A stretch of 8,283 nucleotides of DNA, taken from positions 6,075 through 14,357 of the forward strand of contig PMAL01000173.1 of assembly GCA_003152555.1 (NCBI GenBank), in the 5' to 3' direction. The stretch is from Acidimicrobiaceae bacterium. GTDB lineage: Bacteria > Actinomycetota > Acidimicrobiia > Acidimicrobiales > RAAP-2. Shown here in pieces: positions 5,930 to 8,283 of the stretch. Position 1 is the stretch's first letter, and each line of letters opens with the position of its first letter. Both the position numbers and the translations under genes were made by a program. The notes beneath the pieces were generated by a model. It was not told the DNA's origin. It saw only the letters and a program-made list of their open reading frames with translations, and made no database searches.

Positions 5930-6487
5930 ATTGTTGTAGCCGCGTTGGTCGTTATCTTTGTTGCTGGCGCCATTACCGTCGCAGTGGACAAGTCAAAACC
6001 ACGGGGCAACGAGACGACCGTCACAGCTGCGTCAATCTACAAAGCCATGGAGAAGTGGAGCAGTGCGGGCGTCGTGGTTGATTACGGGGTTCAACAGGTG
6101 CAGCAGAAAAATTCGAGCGGGGACACTACAGGCGTAGCGGATTTGATGAGTTGCCATCAAGATAGCGTCATCATAGATGTACTTTTCTTTCGCACCTCAT
6201 TCGATGAGAACCATTACCTAAGCGGTTTCTCTAGCGGCATGCAATGGACAGGCACTTCTGCAAAGACATATTCCAATCCGGTCTTAGTGTCTGTCGGCCC
6301 GGGCTTCGTTACGTTTTTCGGTTGGCCAAAGAAAGGCCAGACCACGACTGAAGGGCAAGTCGTTGACTGGATGACTGCAACCTTTGGAACCCAACCAACA
6401 TCGTCCGGGTGGCCGGTACAGAAGTGGAATGGAGTGCTTTCCGCCGTCAGGTACAAGTCAATTGGAGCTCTACGGCCATCGGCTTGA
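5930..6487 (+). CDS. Membrane-anchored extracytoplasmic protein (C-terminal part of an interrupted gene?)
   Basis: Residues 1-20 form a membrane helix (IVVAALVVIFVAGAITVAVD). A Ser/Thr-rich linker and an outside domain of about 155 residues follow, with YKAMEKWSSAGVVVDYGV, a cysteine in LMSCHQD, the stretch NPVLVSVGPGFVTFFGWPKK and WMTATFGTQP. No family is recognised. The start is unclear. The frame after the TGA at 5921 has no ATG or GTG before the helix. An AAAAGGTGA ribosome-like site (5915-5923) is six bases before an ATT at 5930, a very rare start codon. The first usual start is TTG 5945, which would cut the helix to about 14 residues and lacks a ribosome site. Either ATT initiates, or the gene was continuous with 5738 and is now a pseudogene. 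I place the start at 5930 because it keeps the helix whole. Confidence 0.6.
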   Translation: MVVAALVVIFVAGAITVAVDKSKPRGNETTVTAASIYKAMEKWSSAGVVVDYGVQQVQQKNSSGDTTGVADLMSCHQDSVIIDVLFFRTSFDENHYLSGFSSGMQWTGTSAKTYSNPVLVSVGPGFVTFFGWPKKGQTTTEGQVVDWMTATFGTQPTSSGWPVQKWNGVLSAVRYKSIGALRPSA

Positions 6488-6708
6488 TTCTGAACCATTG
6501 ACGTTCTAGCGACAACAATGTCTGATTAAAAATGGCGGGAACGCGGTCCCCGTCCGCTGTCGCATGCTTGTTGGTCGGCAGGCTGTTGGTGAAGCTCACA
6601 ATTCGGGGTTCAGGCACTTCGGTCGTATTTCGTGATGTCTGCTGAACGATTGCAACCTCGTCATCGTCGCCCCGTCTGGTCTGAGGGTCGTTTGGTCGCG
6701 ACTCCCGC
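6488..6708. other. Intergenic stretch before integrase remnant B
   Basis: No gene is seen on either strand in these 221 bases. Two weak inverted repeats are present: GACA-ACAA-TGTC near 6511-6522, followed by TGATTAAAAAT, and GGGA-ACGCGG-TCCC near 6537-6550. Neither is a strong terminator. Read on the minus strand it is the 3' flank of integrase remnant B. Confidence 0.3.
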
Positions 6709-6859
6709 TCAGCGCGCTTCAGACTTCAGAGTCGCGATTTCAGTGGGCACGAGGAGGGCGGAAAGTGCGTCAGCGAGAATCCGGTCCCGGTCCTTCGTTG
6801 CGTGCTGGTATCGGAGGGCGGCACTCGCTGAGACGTGCCCTACCCGTCGCCACTAGGTC
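6709..6859 (-). pseudogene. Tyrosine recombinase C-terminal remnant B
   Basis: The minus strand from 6840 to the TGA at 6711-6709 encodes 43 residues, GHVSASAALRYQHATKDRDR through ILADALSALLVPTEIATLKS to EAR. It aligns without gaps to the end of remnant A (32 of 43 residues identical by my count), including the box III histidine and the active tyrosine in RYQH. Immediately upstream, one base out of frame (6859-6842), DLVATG corresponds to the TLAAATG block. The ten residues between them in remnant A are missing, so a deletion with frame change occurred. Nothing further of the recombinase can be recognised, and the plus-strand gene at 6896 follows. It is a non-functional fossil of a second, related integrase. 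Confidence 0.85.
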
Positions 6860-6895
6860 GAGCATTAGCCCCTGTGCTGGTAATTAGGTGTGTTC

Positions 6896-7006
6896 ATGAG
6901 AATTCTGGCCCAGATGGCGACAGGCGTAGCTGCCTTGATTTTTGGCATCGTCGCCTTCGCTGTCGTCAAAGTCACGGAAGTCACGCTTGCTGCATGCCAT
7001 CGGTAG
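6896..7006 (+). CDS. Small 36-aa single-helix membrane protein
   Basis: The ATG at 6896 is preceded by AGGTG at about five bases, a good ribosome site. The frame is 36 codons, MRILAQMATGVAALIFGIVA through FAVVKVTEVTLAACHR, then TAG. It has a basic start and one membrane helix (about residues 8-24). The eight-helix protein gene starts 41 bases after its stop, so the two may form a unit in which the small protein assists the large one, as small membrane subunits often do. That is inference. It is not recognised as a known family. The length makes a chance frame possible, but ribosome site, hydrophobic helix and position agree. Confidence 0.5.
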   Translation: MRILAQMATGVAALIFGIVAFAVVKVTEVTLAACHR

Positions 7007-7047
7007 ATTTGGGTAACGAATCTAGCGGCCCGAAGGGACGGTGGTTG

Positions 7048-7977
7048 GTGACGAATGAGAGCCGCGCCGAAGTTTCTCAGGGCGTTCCTTACGCTGAACC
7101 AGTGGTGGAAATTGCCGGCGCGTTCGTCCTGGCTGGCGTGTTGTGGCTTGTCGCCTCACATTTGAACATTGATGTTGCCGGTGCCCCAGTTGTTCCGTGG
7201 ACTAAGGCATCGAATATCAGCGTGGAGTGGACGGTCGTGGGCCTTCTTTGGCTCGTTGCGGGAGTGACCGGCCTGCGCAGTCTTACAGTTGCGGCTGCAA
7301 TCGGCGCTTCCACAACGCTGCTTGCAGTGATTGACGTGATTGTCACTCTGGGTCCTTTCAAGGGTCACCTCACCTTCACCTCGGGAGTGGACCTGACAGC
7401 GGCCGCATTTATTATCGCCATCGCTGCCAGTGGGTGGCTCCTAGTACTGTCACACCCCCTTCGTTCCCTAACTCGTCAAGGACTCATCACGGCTCTCGTC
7501 TTCGCGGTTCCGGCGCTCATTTGGGCGGTCGCTTACGGGCCGTCTTGGTTGACCTATAACTACTCCGTTGTGGGCGGCAAGTTCACAGCGACGGGCACTA
7601 ACCATCTAATTCAGACCAGCGGCAACATCTTCTCTAGTGGCGTTTTCAGCGAGGTATTAGGCATCGCGCTATGCATTACTCCCCTCGTGCTCATTGGCTG
7701 GGCAAGCCTTTGGCGAAGGTCCTCAGAGCGACTTGCCGTGGTCGCCGTGTGCGGGTTATTCATCGCTTCGGTCGCCGGTGACAATTTTTGGGACACCGGA
7801 ACGATAACCAGGTCCCAGCTCCCCAAGTGGTGGGGATGGGCCCATCAAGGCCACATTTCCTACGTTGCGACAGCCTGGTTGTGGGCCTCCCTCTGCGCTG
7901 GTTTAGCACTCTGTCTTGGTTCACTAGTGGCTGCATCCTGGGCTCGTGCGAACTCAAATGAGGTCACACTTACTTGA
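7048..7977 (+). CDS. Uncharacterised membrane protein with eight predicted helices
   Basis: A 309-residue polytopic membrane protein. GTG 7048 is chosen because AAGGGA (7033-7038) lies nine bases upstream. The same frame is open back to 6835, but that part is polar, Cys/Arg-rich and overlaps integrase remnant B and the 36-aa gene. ATG 6994 is a weaker option. Hydrophobic segments lie near 19-38, 59-76, 79-100, 115-135, 146-163, 200-222, 228-243 and 270-297. A longer loop (about 164-199, GPSWLTYNYSVVGGKFTATG and onward) and a polar, Trp-rich stretch (DNFWDTGTITRSQLPKWWGW, about 245-264) stand out and may be the functional surface. There is no recognised transporter, enzyme or sensor motif. With the 36-aa gene it is the last coding unit before the tRNA-Gly. 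Confidence 0.75.
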   Translation: MTNESRAEVSQGVPYAEPVVEIAGAFVLAGVLWLVASHLNIDVAGAPVVPWTKASNISVEWTVVGLLWLVAGVTGLRSLTVAAAIGASTTLLAVIDVIVTLGPFKGHLTFTSGVDLTAAAFIIAIAASGWLLVLSHPLRSLTRQGLITALVFAVPALIWAVAYGPSWLTYNYSVVGGKFTATGTNHLIQTSGNIFSSGVFSEVLGIALCITPLVLIGWASLWRRSSERLAVVAVCGLFIASVAGDNFWDTGTITRSQLPKWWGWAHQGHISYVATAWLWASLCAGLALCLGSLVAASWARANSNEVTLT

Positions 7978-8234
7978 AGTATTTCTCTAAGTTGTTTCGG
8001 CTCGGGAACCCGCCGAGTCTGACCGGCGTTAGCGCAGCTGCTTTACCGTTGTTGAACGAGTGGCTTGGTGTTGGGAGTCGAATTGATTGACGTCTCGCTG
8101 ACCTGTAGTTGGTGTCAAGGTTGGGCGTTACGTGGGCGTTAGTGGGCGTGTAAGACGGGTCGATTGTGGTCACTTGCGGTCAACATCGGGCATCTTGAAA
8201 ACGCAGTAACTGCTTGGGCAGATTCGAAAACCGT
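7978..8234. other. Non-coding stretch between membrane protein gene and tRNA-Gly
   Basis: No gene is supported. It holds a weak hairpin after the membrane protein gene (CTCGG at 8001-8005 and CCGAG at 8013-8017, no T-tract), the phased repeats at 8122-8150 and a perfect small inverted repeat GCAGT-A-ACTGC at 8203-8213. Its position next to a tRNA 3' end is where integrase-binding arm sites or element ends are often found. Confidence 0.35.
8122..8150 (+). repeat. Three tandem TGGGCGTTA-type repeats, 10-11 bp apart
   Basis: TGGGCGTTA at 8122-8130, TGGGCGTTA at 8133-8141 and TGGGCGTG at 8143-8150 follow each other with steps of 11 and 10 bases, about one helical turn. Such phasing suits several protein units bound on one face of the DNA. 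Integrase arm-type sites or a replication or regulator site are possible. No binding protein can be named. Confidence 0.45.
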
Positions 8235-8283
8235 TGGAGCGGGCGACGGGAATCGAACCCGCATGACCAGCTTGGAAGGCTGG
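8235..8283 (-). tRNA. tRNA-Gly(TCC), 3' part, cut by window edge
   Basis: Minus-strand 3' part of a tRNA with an anticodon arm CCAGC-CTTCCAA-GCTGG (anticodon TCC, glycine), T-arm GCGGG-TTCGATT-CCCGT, acceptor strand CGCCCGC, discriminator T (usual for bacterial tRNA-Gly) and an encoded CCA at 8237-8235. The gene continues past the right window edge, so whether the 5' half is intact cannot be seen. As it includes the complete anticodon stem, it is more likely a true gene than a second integration scar. Confidence 0.85.

Noticed and set aside
6835..7047. Extension of the eight-helix protein to a 380-residue frame starting at 6835
   Set aside because: The extra 71 residues are polar, Cys/Arg-rich and lie over integrase remnant B and the 36-aa gene; AAGGGA before GTG 7048 gives a better start.
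7970..8173. 67-codon minus-strand frame in the right intergenic stretch
   Set aside because: No ribosome site or recognisable pattern, and it reads through the phased repeats.
1653..8234. CRISPR array or retron-like structured RNA
   Set aside because: No regularly spaced repeats of suitable length, no Cas or reverse transcriptase gene; the only periodic repeat is the short triple motif at 8122.

Overview
The window looks like a stretch of chromosome from a high-GC actinobacterium. My best guess is Acidimicrobiia, judged only from the style of the FtsX permease, the small secreted proteins and the integrase remnants. A GC-rich chromosomal gene (the 3' part of an ABC-transporter permease, up to 1481) is followed by an isolated 3' piece of a tRNA-Lys gene (1608-1652). 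Beyond it lies about 6.6 kb of visibly lower-GC accessory DNA. The window ends inside a tRNA-Gly(TCC) gene on the minus strand (from 8235). The tRNA-Lys piece runs from anticodon loop to encoded CCA and lacks the 5' half. That is what a tyrosine-recombinase element leaves at its far end after integrating into a tRNA 3' end. Two decayed C-terminal integrase remnants (4019-4227 and 6709-6859), both on the minus strand and clearly related, support the reading of an old, perhaps composite, integrative island.

Layout from left to right. 1653-3956 holds a minus-strand gene chain: a zinc-ribbon membrane protein (3956-3444), an OB-fold-type lipoprotein (3418-3017), a possible 46-aa ORF (3017-2877), an 84-aa protein (2905-2651) and a 288-aa protein (2658-1792) whose N-terminus resembles a PD-(D/E)XK nuclease core. 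Junctions are tight or overlapping (TAATG, and ATGATTAA). Next come integrase remnant A, a small lipoprotein (4557-4255) and a probably frameshifted exported coiled-coil protein (5008-4644), all on the minus strand. On the plus strand follow a possible leader peptide (5095-5142), a secreted 170-aa protein (5166-5678) and a membrane-anchored protein split by an in-frame TGA (5738-6487). Integrase remnant B on the minus strand precedes a 36-aa single-helix protein (6896-7006) and an eight-helix membrane protein (7048-7977). The last 250 bases are non-coding and carry three helically phased repeats next to the tRNA-Gly.

Most island proteins are exported or membrane-bound, and most are uncharacterised. 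No known defence, resistance or metabolic system can be recognised. The best candidate for an undescribed function is the minus-strand chain, above all the translationally coupled 84-aa and 288-aa pair. Several genes show decay (frameshifts, in-frame stops, truncated integrases), so parts of the island may no longer work.
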